IMG/VR virus record: IMGVR_UViG_3300037226_000066
Span: 1 to 28,088 of that record
Length of the DNA: 28,088 bases
Strand: one strand, 5' to 3'
DNA from: a virus
Shown piece after piece: positions 1-8,631 of this stretch. A program made the translations under genes and the position numbers. How positions within the stretch are numbered: position 1 is the stretch's first letter; every line of letters begins with the position of its first letter. The notes beneath the pieces are model-generated. The model saw only the letters and a list, made by a program, of their open reading frames with translations. It had not been told where the DNA came from and made no database searches.

Positions 1-246
1 AGTCCCGGTGGTAGTTGAGCGCAGCGCTTGCCCCACGGCTGTCGGCTTGGGCGAGCCCAGTACCGTCACCACGCCGCCGTCAGCGGTCGCCAGGTAGCCA
101 GCTTCGGTTTTCTTCGGGACAGAACGCCCGGTCTGTGGATTCTCGTACAGAACACTACCCAGATTTGCGAAGACTAACCCCCCACAGATCGCCAAGGCGA
201 CGGTCGCCGCGAGCGTAAGTGGGAGACTGATTTTTCGCTGTGCCAT
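1..246 (-). CDS. Partial tail fibre-like protein with N-terminal hydrophobic segment
   Basis: The frame is open from an ATG at 246 to the window edge (82 codons, no stop), so the C-terminus is missing. An AGAGGAAACC ribosome-binding site sits just upstream and overlaps the stop of the preceding gene. Residues about 7-30 form a hydrophobic stretch after a basic MAQRK start, which looks like a signal peptide or membrane anchor. The end of the visible part (SPKPTAVGQALRSTTTG) resembles the linker that often precedes repeats in phage tail-fibre and appendage proteins, where 'P-TAVGQ-L-S' is common. Position as the last gene seen of the tail operon fits this. The family is inferred; a membrane-linked lysis or host-interaction protein is an alternative. 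Confidence 0.5.
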   Translation of the reverse strand, partial: MAQRKISLPLTLAATVALAICGGLVFANLGSVLYENPQTGRSVPKKTEAGYLATADGGVVTVLGSPKPTAVGQALRSTTTGT

Positions 247-255
247 TGGTTTCCT

Positions 256-2823
256 CTATTGGTGATTGAAGACGAAGGCGGGGGCTACGGGGCGCCAGAC
301 TCCGCCCATGCAGATGAGCTGAAAGCAACTGTATTGAGGAAGATCCAGGTTGGGTGGTGGATTATCTCCAGAAGCTGCGCCCATTCCCATCATGCCAAGA
401 TCAATACGATAGAACCCTGGGTGCCCAGTCATGTCGCCACAGTTGATGATGGTTCGGAAAGACCCAAAGTCTGGATTGCTTGGGTACGTGTCAGACGCCT
501 CCAGGATGAATAGGATCAATGGGACACTGGAGTAGTAGCCATCCCGAGCAGAGATTCCAAACAACGGCTCCGTGCCTCTCAATTGCACCACCGTCATGTA
601 GTTGGACGGCAGGGTCAGGAACCCAGAGACAGTAGTCACAGCCACAGGGTCGGGTGGCTCGATATCGCTCATGGGGTGCGCGAGGAGTGGCGCGTTCGCG
701 GGGGTGAGGAACGTCCCGCGGTTGTAGAGCGCCTGGTGATCGGCCGCCCCACCTCCCGAGCCGACAAAAAGCGTGTCGAAGTAGCTGGCATTGTCCCCGC
801 CGCAGCGAACCTCAAAGACCTCGTCGGTGAGTGATCCGCCCGTGACCCGCAAGATCAGGTCGGCACGAAGTCGACGCGCACTGGTCCCGGATAGCCCCTG
901 CACATAGATGGGGAGTTGGAACGTCTGGTAGCTCGACGAGAGAGTGGGAGCGCTCGGCCACGGCGTCGACTGGTAGAACAAACCATTGGTCACGTCGTAC
1001 AGCATCGCCTCGTACGCGATGGTGTTGTCGCCGGGGTAGAGGTGATAGGTGAGTCCACCGTGGGCATTGCGTACCCGCACCCGCAGATTCGCCAGCACCA
1101 GGCCGGCGGGCCACGAAGTCAGGCCTGGTTCTCCTGGTGGTGAGTCGAACCAGATATAGCTCGGCGACGTTCCGGGATGCCCCACGTCGGCCGCGTGAGC
1201 CTCGTCACTCGGGTTCGTCGTGGCGAGCAAATAGCCGGTCTGTGGATCACCGGGAGCCGCTCGCGGAAGATCGCTGCCCTGCCCGGTCAGATAGTAGCGT
1301 TTGGTCAGTGAGGGGATGGGCTGCGCGGCATGTTGGTGGTCATCGTTCGATTTGCGCAACGACGTGCCCGCCGAGCCCATCCCACTGTCAGTCGTCGGGA
1401 GGGCGGTCGAGACCGGCAGCTCGATGTTCTGGACGCCACCGCCAACATTCGTGACCGTGATGCTCCCGTCGGTCGACTCGACGCTGTCGCTGGTTCCGCC
1501 GGGCGCCGCTGCGATCTGAACAGTTTCATGCGGCTCGCTGCCCGCCTTCGTGATCGTGATGTTGGTGCCCGCCGAGAGCTTGGCGAACAGGTAATCTGCG
1601 ATGTCGCCCGCATCGACTGAGACCTTGTGATCGGACGCTCCAGTTGGGTTTCCGCTGGGCGTAAACAGGGTGTCGAACCACGAGGCATTGTCCCCGCCGC
1701 AGCGAACCTCGAAAACCTCGTCGGTGATCGAACCACCGGAGACCTGCAAAATCAGGTCGGCCCGCAAGCGCCGAGAACTCGAACCGGACAACCCTGTCAC
1801 GTACAAAGGCAACTGAAACGTCTGGTAACTCGATGAGAGGACCGGGGCGCTCGGCCAGGGAGACATCTGATAGAAGTACCCGCCCGTGGCATCGTACAAC
1901 ATCGTTTCATATGCGATGCTGTTGTCTCCGGGATAGAGCTTGTACGTCATGCCACCATGGGCATTGCGGACTCGTACCCGCAAATTGCCCGTGACGATGC
2001 CGCTGGGCCAAGACGCGAGACCGGGTTCACCAGGTGGAGAGTCGAACCAAAGATACAGCGGGCTAGCGCCGGGGTGACCGACATCAAGAGCATGCGCCTC
2101 GTCGCTCGGGTTGGTCAGAGAAAGCAGGTAGCCGGTTTGTGGATCTCCCGGATCGGCCCGGGCCAAGTCTGATCCTTGCCCGGTCAGGTAGTAGCGCTTC
2201 GTCAGGTTCGGCGCGGGCTTGGCGAGTACCGCGAAATTCACCCGCTTGCCCGCGACGTCGTCTGTGATGGTGACGCTACCGTCGGTCGACTCGACCTTGC
2301 CGAACAGGTACTGCGGATCGTCGTCGTACATGTCCGACATCACCTTGAAGGTGTCGGTCGTCCCTCCGCCGGCTCGAATCTTGGTGAGCCAGCGGTTCAG
2401 CATCTTGATCCAGCCCTGGACCACCATCGGATCGAAGACGTCCTCGTTCGATTCCCCCGGACCGAGCAGTCTCAGCGGGCGGTTGCCTGGGGCGAGGAAG
2501 CTCTCCAGAATGGCCACTCCTCCACCGATCGCGAGAGCATCAGGCGCCCCACCGTTGACGATGCACTGGACGATATACGTCCCCACCACGTCGACCGTGA
2601 ACGACGCCACCTGAGCAGTCCCGAGGTAGCGTGGTTCCGGCCCGGGCCCGCCCGCCGCCGAGCCCTCTGGCCTTCCGACGAGCCGCCAGATGTAGGAGTT
2701 GGCCCCGACGTTGTCGGTGAGGGAAACCGTGACGACGTCGTTGACCGCCAAGTCCTGACGCCACTCCGCGACGGACGCATCGCCGTTTCGGCTGAACTGG
2801 AGAGTGGCGGACTGGAACCCCAT
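256..2823 (-). CDS. Tail fibre / receptor-binding-like structural protein with duplicated domain
   Basis: This is an 855-residue protein starting two bases after the upstream gene ends. Residues about 25-105 look like an Ig/PKD-type beta sandwich (alternating hydrophobics and a conserved YIWRLVG strand). A block at about 177-387 (VESTDGS... to ...CGGDNASWFDTLF) recurs at about 448-686 with high identity, so the protein carries an internal tandem duplication. The C-terminal 160 residues are different and rich in G, P and aromatic residues. Low charge, many Ser/Thr/Gly and predicted beta structure, together with location at the end of the baseplate module, suggest a fibre or adhesin that contacts the host surface. 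No enzymatic motif is seen. The family is not recognised; the function is inferred from position and architecture. Confidence 0.65.
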   Translation of the reverse strand: MGFQSATLQFSRNGDASVAEWRQDLAVNDVVTVSLTDNVGANSYIWRLVGRPEGSAAGGPGPEPRYLGTAQVASFTVDVVGTYIVQCIVNGGAPDALAIGGGVAILESFLAPGNRPLRLLGPGESNEDVFDPMVVQGWIKMLNRWLTKIRAGGGTTDTFKVMSDMYDDDPQYLFGKVESTDGSVTITDDVAGKRVNFAVLAKPAPNLTKRYYLTGQGSDLARADPGDPQTGYLLSLTNPSDEAHALDVGHPGASPLYLWFDSPPGEPGLASWPSGIVTGNLRVRVRNAHGGMTYKLYPGDNSIAYETMLYDATGGYFYQMSPWPSAPVLSSSYQTFQLPLYVTGLSGSSSRRLRADLILQVSGGSITDEVFEVRCGGDNASWFDTLFTPSGNPTGASDHKVSVDAGDIADYLFAKLSAGTNITITKAGSEPHETVQIAAAPGGTSDSVESTDGSITVTNVGGGVQNIELPVSTALPTTDSGMGSAGTSLRKSNDDHQHAAQPIPSLTKRYYLTGQGSDLPRAAPGDPQTGYLLATTNPSDEAHAADVGHPGTSPSYIWFDSPPGEPGLTSWPAGLVLANLRVRVRNAHGGLTYHLYPGDNTIAYEAMLYDVTNGLFYQSTPWPSAPTLSSSYQTFQLPIYVQGLSGTSARRLRADLILRVTGGSLTDEVFEVRCGGDNASYFDTLFVGSGGGAADHQALYNRGTFLTPANAPLLAHPMSDIEPPDPVAVTTVSGFLTLPSNYMTVVQLRGTEPLFGISARDGYYSSVPLILFILEASDTYPSNPDFGSFRTIINCGDMTGHPGFYRIDLGMMGMGAASGDNPPPNLDLPQYSCFQLICMGGVWRPVAPAFVFNHQ
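766..1482 (-). repeat. Second copy of duplicated fibre domain
   Basis: This encodes residues about 448-686 of the fibre protein and repeats the block at 1663-2295. It carries a somewhat longer linker between the VESTDGS motif and the LTKRYYL motif, including a DDHQHA segment. Confidence 0.85.
1663..2295 (-). repeat. First copy of duplicated fibre domain
   Basis: This encodes residues about 177-387 of the fibre protein. It shares long identical stretches with the second copy, such as LTKRYYLTGQGSDL, FDSPPGEPGL, SSSYQTFQLP and VFEVRCGGDNAS. The two copies start about 813 bases (271 codons) apart. The DNA has diverged mostly at third codon positions, which points to an old duplication kept under protein-level selection. 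Confidence 0.85.
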
Positions 2824-2825
2824 GG

Positions 2826-4361
2826 CTAGCGACCGAGGCGGGGGATGTTCATGTTGAAGCCGGTGGGTCGGATATTGAGGATCATGGTGCTCGACGACGT
2901 GATGCCGGACGTGGCGGTGAACTCCACGTTGTCAGAAGCTGGCCGCACGATTTTTGCTCGTGCGCTCTGCACCTGCGTGCCGAGTTGAGCGGCCGGGACA
3001 TTCAGCACCTGCGGCCCACCCACACAGGAATTGATCATGAACACGCCCAGCGGCCCCGAGGTGATGATGATGTCGGCCTGGATCTCCACTACCGTACTGG
3101 GGGCTGGGATCCCCGCAAGATTGAAGGCGGTCAGGCTAGGACCTCCCCCACCACCGAACCCGGTGACGTTCGCCTCGTAGAAACCTTGAATCGAACATCC
3201 TCCAGAAGTCGGGTATCCCGACACTGGCGTGTGGGCCTGTGGGTACACCCAGTCGCCATCGTAGAACAGCGACTTGCCCCGGTTACTGTTCGCGACCTTG
3301 AACGCCACGCCGACGTAGAGCGCAGCGGCACGGGGGATGGTTCGCCCGTTCCACGCCAATGTAGCAGTCGGGTATCCGAGGGCATCGGGCACGACCGTAC
3401 TTTCGATCATGACAACGGGCAATGTCAGGCTCACTGGGAAGTTGCGACCGCCGCACAAGTAGAGGTACGTCGGCATGTCGTTGCCCGCTGGAGCACTACC
3501 AGGGGTGTGCGCAGTGTCGGCCGCGGCGGAGAGGCCGTAGCCCGCTCGGTTGAACGTGAGAAGTTCGCCGTCGATCACGAGGCGGTTCACCGCCGTGCTG
3601 GCATCCACCTGCGCTGAGTCGCCGGCCGCGTCGGTCGCGTAGCCCCACACTGGCACGCAGCCCTTGAGAATGCCGTGCTGAGAACTGCCGGGGAATTCAA
3701 TTCGTCGCTGTGATCGGCGGGTGGGGATGAAGGCCGTTGAGTCCGCCGACGCAGCGGGGAGGTACACGTCGATCAGCCCCAGAGAGCCTGCGGGAACCGC
3801 TGGAGGTGTGGGAAGCGCGGCGGCCGTCCCCACTGCCACGCTGATGGTCGCCAGCGGGTTGGACGTCTTGTAGACGTTGGCCGGAACCAAGATTCGCGTC
3901 GCGGGGTCAGTCAGAATATTGCGACTTTGCAGATCGGTCAACGAGTCGGCCGGCGTCGCGTAGATGGTGCAGACCTTCGGGTTCGATGGGTCCGGGTTCC
4001 CGATACTGACTGTCTGGGCCGCCCAACGCAAAAGCTGATAGGTCGACTCGTCGGCCGCGGGCGTTCCAGCCACGTACAACTCGCCCTCACCCGCCCCCAG
4101 GTTCATGCTGAACGAACTGGCGATCCCGTCCAAGGACGGCGGCTTGGTCAGGCCGGAGATCGGGACCGCGTTGGTCGAGCGAGCGCTGGCTGAGAAATCG
4201 TCGAACGCATTGCTGGCGGGATTGTAGAAGTCCGGGCGTACAGCACGAGATGCGTCGGCGTCCTGTGCTTCCCTGTTGGCGAGTTTCCCGATGCGGTTTA
4301 GGTCGGACGAGATGACCTGCTCGCGATTCGACTGATTCATTCTGCTGCGCATACCTGGCAT
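2826..4361 (-). CDS. Tail/baseplate-associated structural protein, unknown family
   Basis: This is a 511-residue protein when started at ATG 4361, which has a GAAAGG ribosome-binding site six bases upstream and begins 10 bases after the preceding gene stops. In-frame ATGs at 4352 and 4340 are possible but lack this spacing. The N-terminus (MNQSNREQVISSDLNRIGKL) is polar and helical. The rest is rich in Ala, Gly, Thr, Pro and small hydrophobics, typical of beta-rich virion proteins, with a glycine run (VTGFGGGGGPSL) late in the protein. It lies between a J-like baseplate gene and the fibre gene, so a role linking baseplate to fibres is plausible. I do not recognise the family and see no catalytic motif. 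Confidence 0.6.
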   Translation of the reverse strand: MPGMRSRMNQSNREQVISSDLNRIGKLANREAQDADASRAVRPDFYNPASNAFDDFSASARSTNAVPISGLTKPPSLDGIASSFSMNLGAGEGELYVAGTPAADESTYQLLRWAAQTVSIGNPDPSNPKVCTIYATPADSLTDLQSRNILTDPATRILVPANVYKTSNPLATISVAVGTAAALPTPPAVPAGSLGLIDVYLPAASADSTAFIPTRRSQRRIEFPGSSQHGILKGCVPVWGYATDAAGDSAQVDASTAVNRLVIDGELLTFNRAGYGLSAAADTAHTPGSAPAGNDMPTYLYLCGGRNFPVSLTLPVVMIESTVVPDALGYPTATLAWNGRTIPRAAALYVGVAFKVANSNRGKSLFYDGDWVYPQAHTPVSGYPTSGGCSIQGFYEANVTGFGGGGGPSLTAFNLAGIPAPSTVVEIQADIIITSGPLGVFMINSCVGGPQVLNVPAAQLGTQVQSARAKIVRPASDNVEFTATSGITSSSTMILNIRPTGFNMNIPRLGR

Positions 4362-4371
4362 GGTGTACCTT

Positions 4372-5844
4372 TCACTGCATTGGGCTGACCCAGAAGGTGC
4401 CGACGAGCCGCATGGAACTGGCGACACTGCTCTTCACGAGACCTTGGATCTGAGTGACCCGCTGGCTGAAGTAGCCGATCTTTTCGAGTTCAAACGTCCT
4501 GAGTGGCATCCCGTCGGTGTTCGTCTTCCAGCCCGAGTCGAGAACGGTCGAGTCCGACAACGTGATCTGAACCTTGTAGGCGTCGGTCGTCGGATCGAGA
4601 ATCAGTGCCCGGCCTGGGACGTCGCATGTCACGAGCCCATCGCGCAGTAGCCAAGATCCACTGGTGGGCGTGAACGTGAACGCGACTACCCCGGTTGGCG
4701 ACGGAGTGACTGAGTCGGTGGCCGACAGGACATCCACGCACTCGACGTAGGTGTCGAACTGGATGCCGCCCGCCTTCTTAACCCGCGCCTCTTCTTGAAT
4801 TGCCCGCAGGGACGCGCGCAGCACGGGGTGCAGTCCGATGTCCGGGTATCCCCACACCGGATCGTCGCAGAATCCGTCATCACAGTACAGGACCGAGCCG
4901 TCCGGCTCTTCAAGTGGGCCATCGACGGCCAGGCGGAAGTAGGCACGACCCTCCCGAATCGAAGGCGTCTCGCACGTGCGGAACGGTTCCTTGCCTGGAA
5001 CGTCCACGCCCAACGGATCGTCGCAGAAGCTGTCGTCACAGAAGACCGAGTCGGCGAACACCAGATTGATGGCCGTTCGCGCGTCGTCGGTCGCCTGGTC
5101 GCGCATGGGTTCCACCATGTAGACCGGCGGAAGGTTGCCCTGCGACTGCGCGCCATGGACCGCCTCTTGAATCGCGATCGGTGTGACGGCGTCGGGAATT
5201 GCACGGACCCTCAAGCGGTACGCTTCGCCGTCCTCATTGGGCTGGCGATGGCATCCTCTCTCGTCGCCGTGGGCCGAAAGCCAGTCCATCTTGGCTCCCA
5301 CGATGGTGGTGGAGGCCGCGTAAGTGAGGGTGCCTTCTCCGACCCCGAGCAGGTAGACGCCGAGGGTGTCCTGCACGACTCCGTCATCGGGCGACAGGAT
5401 GACGTCGAGAGTGTCGCCTATTGACAAGACGTCGTCGAACGCCGGATCGACCGTGTTGACCAAGTCGATCCATCGAAGTGATTGGAGCGGCAGCGTGATG
5501 CTGGTCTGGTGGGCCGCGACCGGGACATCCAGGCTCACCATCAGCTCGACGCCCGTGCTGGTCACGAACTTGTAGCCCTTGGGGATCGTGGCGGTGGCGA
5601 TCGAATCGACGCGGGTCAAGGTCAGGTTGCACCGACCCGGACATCCCGAGGGGGCCGTCGAGATCATGCCAGCATCGACCTGCTCCATCAGAGCACTGCT
5701 GGTGGCCTCGAAAACCGCAAGCTTGCTGGCGATGATGGCCTGACCATCTGGCTGGCGGAGCATGCCGTTCAGCCAGCCGTCGTCGGTGGTCCGGCGCAAC
5801 AGCGCCAAGACTTCGGACTGCGTGATGGGGCCGGACTCGCTCAT
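4372..5844 (-). CDS. Second baseplate J-like / wedge protein with CDD motifs
   Basis: This is a 490-residue protein whose ATG overlaps the stop of the J gene upstream (ATGA). Residues about 70-145 (IPKGYKFVTSTGVELM, then a D/V-rich strand pair) and about 195-240 (RQPNEDGEAYRLRVRAIPDAV, then IQEAVHGA) follow the layout of the Baseplate_J family: an early beta region, then an 'E-D-YR-R' helix segment. An unusual motif occurs twice, VFCDDSFCDDP at about 267-277 and LYCDDGFCDDP at about 319-329. Such closely spaced Cys-Asp-Asp units could bind a metal or simply cap beta turns. Context between J and a fibre-region gene supports a baseplate wedge role. The family assignment is by pattern only. Confidence 0.55.
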   Translation of the reverse strand: MSESGPITQSEVLALLRRTTDDGWLNGMLRQPDGQAIIASKLAVFEATSSALMEQVDAGMISTAPSGCPGRCNLTLTRVDSIATATIPKGYKFVTSTGVELMVSLDVPVAAHQTSITLPLQSLRWIDLVNTVDPAFDDVLSIGDTLDVILSPDDGVVQDTLGVYLLGVGEGTLTYAASTTIVGAKMDWLSAHGDERGCHRQPNEDGEAYRLRVRAIPDAVTPIAIQEAVHGAQSQGNLPPVYMVEPMRDQATDDARTAINLVFADSVFCDDSFCDDPLGVDVPGKEPFRTCETPSIREGRAYFRLAVDGPLEEPDGSVLYCDDGFCDDPVWGYPDIGLHPVLRASLRAIQEEARVKKAGGIQFDTYVECVDVLSATDSVTPSPTGVVAFTFTPTSGSWLLRDGLVTCDVPGRALILDPTTDAYKVQITLSDSTVLDSGWKTNTDGMPLRTFELEKIGYFSQRVTQIQGLVKSSVASSMRLVGTFWVSPMQ

Positions 5845-6977
5845 TGGAACGTGACCCCTGAGGGGAGAATTCTAATCATCTGTGTCACGTCGGTTGGCAC
5901 GACATCGCCCACCGGATAGACCAAGCTCGCGTCACTGAGAATGACTCCCGGAACTGCCTTGGCCGAGGCCAGGAGGGACGATCTGTACAGCACGCCATTA
6001 CCCGGGCCCGGGGCCAGGAACTGTGAGACCGCAACTGTGACCGCGCGGACACGAGACGTCGCCAGGTCTTCGTCGAAGCCGGTCTGGAAGGCGAGTTTCC
6101 ACGTGATCGTTTGGAAGAACACGGTTCCACCGCTAACCACCACCGGCATGCCGCCGGCCCGGTAGCTCAAGAGCTTGTCCGACACCGCTTGAATCATGGC
6201 GGAGGTGGCGTTGCCCGAGCGATCGCCGATCACCAGTTGCACGATGCCCGCTGGAAAGCCTCCCTGAGGGTTCAGAATCTCGGTGGCGGTTGCGACCGCG
6301 ACGCCAGGAACCTGCTTGGCCCCGTATTCAATTGCCCCCAGAACTCCCCTGCTGAGCGTCGGGAAGAAGCCCCGGTATCGCCCCAGAAACTCGATGTCGC
6401 TCTCGGCATCGGTGCCGCCGGCAGCAGACGCCGGGTTGTGGACCGTGAGAGTCGAGTCGAAGGGCGTGCTCGAGAACGCCACAATCCCCGCCCCGGTTGT
6501 GGGGTCGTAGGCCGGGACGTTCTGGTCAGCTCCTGATAGCACCGACGTGGCCGCCACCGTCACAGTCATGGTGGCATCGTGGAAGACTGCATCCGTGTCG
6601 AGGGCGAACTGCGTACCGTCGGCCGCCTGCACGACCGAGCCGGAATCGACGACGCCCGGCGTGGCGACACTCGGCGAAGGGCGGGACAGCGCCAAGTCCA
6701 CGTGGGCCGGAGTAGCACCGAATCGCGTGAGGCCCGAGCGGTCGTAGATGACGCGGTCAAGCTGTGAACCGCGGGCCGTCTCGGCAAACGCTCCCCGCAT
6801 GGCAGCGGCGCCGCGGGTCGACACCTCTTCGCCGATGACCGCGTCGGTCCCCACCGCCAGATTCAGATCGCTTCCTGGGATGTCCACCACCGCGGGATTG
6901 ATGCGGATGCCCGGCGTGGAGGCGATGGCCCGTCGCCCAACCGAGAAAAGGTCGGCCCTGCTCGCAAATAGACTCAT
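5841..6977 (-). CDS. Baseplate J-like protein
   Basis: This is a 378-residue protein with clear Baseplate_J features. Residues about 113-145 (SGSVVQAADGTQFALDTDAV) match the family's 'G-V-AADG-FAL' region. Residues 187-203 (GGTDAESDIEFLGRYRG) are the signature 'GG-D-ES-EFL-RYR' segment, followed by the helix that leads to the 'QVPGVAVAT' strand. The C-terminal half alternates beta and helix as in phage J (P2) and T4 gp6-type wedges. It forms the outer ring of the contractile-tail baseplate. Start and stop each overlap a neighbour by four bases, so it is translationally coupled on both sides. Confidence 0.88.
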   Translation of the reverse strand: MSLFASRADLFSVGRRAIASTPGIRINPAVVDIPGSDLNLAVGTDAVIGEEVSTRGAAAMRGAFAETARGSQLDRVIYDRSGLTRFGATPAHVDLALSRPSPSVATPGVVDSGSVVQAADGTQFALDTDAVFHDATMTVTVAATSVLSGADQNVPAYDPTTGAGIVAFSSTPFDSTLTVHNPASAAGGTDAESDIEFLGRYRGFFPTLSRGVLGAIEYGAKQVPGVAVATATEILNPQGGFPAGIVQLVIGDRSGNATSAMIQAVSDKLLSYRAGGMPVVVSGGTVFFQTITWKLAFQTGFDEDLATSRVRAVTVAVSQFLAPGPGNGVLYRSSLLASAKAVPGVILSDASLVYPVGDVVPTDVTQMIRILPSGVTFQ

Positions 6978-7807
6978 GGGGCCGTGATTCCTCCGTCAGG
7001 GGTTGCGCTGATGGTATCGTTCATTTGTTGGCCCGTCGAAGTCTTGGCTTTGATGGTCAGCTCGAGGATGCCCCGCTGGTCCATCACGACAGAAGTTTCC
7101 GACGACGCCACGTCGGGCTGAGCTGCGATCTGCTGCTTCAGATCTGTCCGCAGCCCACCCAAGATGCTGACCGTTGCTGGCTTCTTGATGTCGTACTTGA
7201 GCCCGAAGTTTTTTAGGAACGAGAACTTTCCCAGCCCCGTCAAAGCGATCCGCCAGATCCGTTTGCGGGTTCCCGGCAAGCCTTCCTGGCTCGCCCAGTC
7301 GCCCGCGCTGTCCACCATGATGCCGCCGGCGAAGGGGTCACTGGCGAAGTCGACCAACCCGATCTTGCGGCGAATCTGTTGGGCTCGAGCAGGCCGAGCG
7401 GCGCCGATGAAAGCCGCGGAGTACGGGGATCCGATGGCCGTTCCATCGGCTGCCACCACGGGAGACTTGACGGTCACGAGGTACTGCAGCCCGACCACCA
7501 TCGATCGGTCGGTCTGGATGTCCAGGGCGAACTCTGTGTCTGAGGTCAACCCGAACGCCGGCCACGCCACGACGTCGGGCTTGACCCCCACGACCATGAG
7601 GTTCGCCCCGGTCCCCGCCGTGATCTCGACGCCGTAGTTGGCCGGGTTGCGCCCGTCGTCAATGGCGGATCCGCTTCGGTGCTTGGGTTCCTGCGTGAAC
7701 ACGACCCGCACGATCTGGCCACCAACCGCGATGGCCCGGCTGACGGCAAAGCTCCCGCTGAGCCCCATGGGGTGGCCGCCCACCTCTAGTCCTGCGCGAT
7801 TTGGCAT
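6974..7807 (-). CDS. Baseplate/tail protein of unknown family
   Basis: This is a 277-residue protein started at ATG 7807 (MPNRAGLEVGG), eight bases after the spike gene stops. The frame is open further up, to an ATG at 7900, but that would overlap the spike gene by 85 bases, so I prefer 7807 although no strong ribosome-binding site is visible. The product is beta-rich in its first 160 residues. A central basic segment (RPARAQQIRRKIGLVDFASD) precedes a helical region ending in DLKQQIAAQPDVASSE, typical of the 'helix then beta' end of wedge proteins such as gpW/gp25-like proteins. It sits between the spike and J genes, the usual place for a gp25-like wedge. Function is inferred from order. Confidence 0.5.
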   Translation of the reverse strand: MPNRAGLEVGGHPMGLSGSFAVSRAIAVGGQIVRVVFTQEPKHRSGSAIDDGRNPANYGVEITAGTGANLMVVGVKPDVVAWPAFGLTSDTEFALDIQTDRSMVVGLQYLVTVKSPVVAADGTAIGSPYSAAFIGAARPARAQQIRRKIGLVDFASDPFAGGIMVDSAGDWASQEGLPGTRKRIWRIALTGLGKFSFLKNFGLKYDIKKPATVSILGGLRTDLKQQIAAQPDVASSETSVVMDQRGILELTIKAKTSTGQQMNDTISATPDGGITAP

Positions 7808-7815
7808 TGGGTTGG

Positions 7816-8631
7816 TCAAGCGCCTACCTTTGCGATAGTCGAAAGGGTCGTCGGCAGAGCGTCCGAGGCTCCCTGGATCGCCTGTAGATATTGGGTCCAC
7901 GGAGGATCCGGGAGATTAATCCCGCTGGAGTGCAATGTCCCCTGAATTGCATTCAGAGCATCGTGGATCGCGCCAAAGGCAACCACCAGTTGCGCGTTCT
8001 GCGCCGTTCCCTTGGCGACGAAATCCACCGCCGGCACCGCGCCCTCCATTGTGATGAGGGTGCTGGTCTTCACGTAGACCGAGCCGTCCGCTTTGAGTCG
8101 TACGTCGGCGCCGTTCTCATTGCTGACCTCAATGGTCCCGTCCTGCTGCAACGCCAGCTTGGCCCCGCCGGCCGTGCGGACATCGATCGGAACGTTCTTG
8201 GCGTAGACCAGCAGACGGTTGTTGTCGAAGATCGGTTTTCCGTTCTCGGTCGGCTGCCGCTTGGATCGGCTCTGCATGATGTGGGTGATGACCGGAGTGA
8301 ACAAGTCCCCGTCCGGGCACTCCACCAGCACGATGTCACCCGGGCGAATCGGCGCCATGATGGTGACGTCTCCACACTGAATGCCGGCGTACTTGCAAGT
8401 GCAGGGCTGCCCCAGGGGTTCGAGCTCCACGTCCACATCCACCCCGGCCGAGTCGCAGTAGATCGCGAGCTTGTCGGTCGGGTCCATCTTGCCGCTTTCG
8501 GGGTCGATGGTGCACACCGTCCCGAAACTACACCAGTAGCGCTGGTCCATGCCGGGCGCCGCCAATGCCTTGCCGAGCATCTGGGCGTTGATGTCGCGTC
8601 GGATCGCAGTGCCGAAGTTGTGCCGGCTCAT
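7816..8631 (-). CDS. Baseplate spike protein (gpV/gp45-like, OB-fold)
   Basis: This is a 271-residue protein started at ATG 8631, which overlaps the hub gene's stop (ATGA). Residues about 30-120 look like the OB-fold base of contractile-tail spikes, with the typical 'IRPGDIVLVECPDGD..PVITHI' pattern at 95-117. Residues about 148-196 (DVRTAGGAKLALQQDG, then TIEVSNENGADVRLKADGS) are short beta repeats of the kind that form a triple-stranded beta-helix needle. The C-terminal 70 residues are helical. Five cysteines lie in residues 34-86. It would form the trimeric tip that punctures the host envelope. The preceding gene is the hub it would dock to. Confidence 0.75.
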   Translation of the reverse strand: MSRHNFGTAIRRDINAQMLGKALAAPGMDQRYWCSFGTVCTIDPESGKMDPTDKLAIYCDSAGVDVDVELEPLGQPCTCKYAGIQCGDVTIMAPIRPGDIVLVECPDGDLFTPVITHIMQSRSKRQPTENGKPIFDNNRLLVYAKNVPIDVRTAGGAKLALQQDGTIEVSNENGADVRLKADGSVYVKTSTLITMEGAVPAVDFVAKGTAQNAQLVVAFGAIHDALNAIQGTLHSSGINLPDPPWTQYLQAIQGASDALPTTLSTIAKVGA

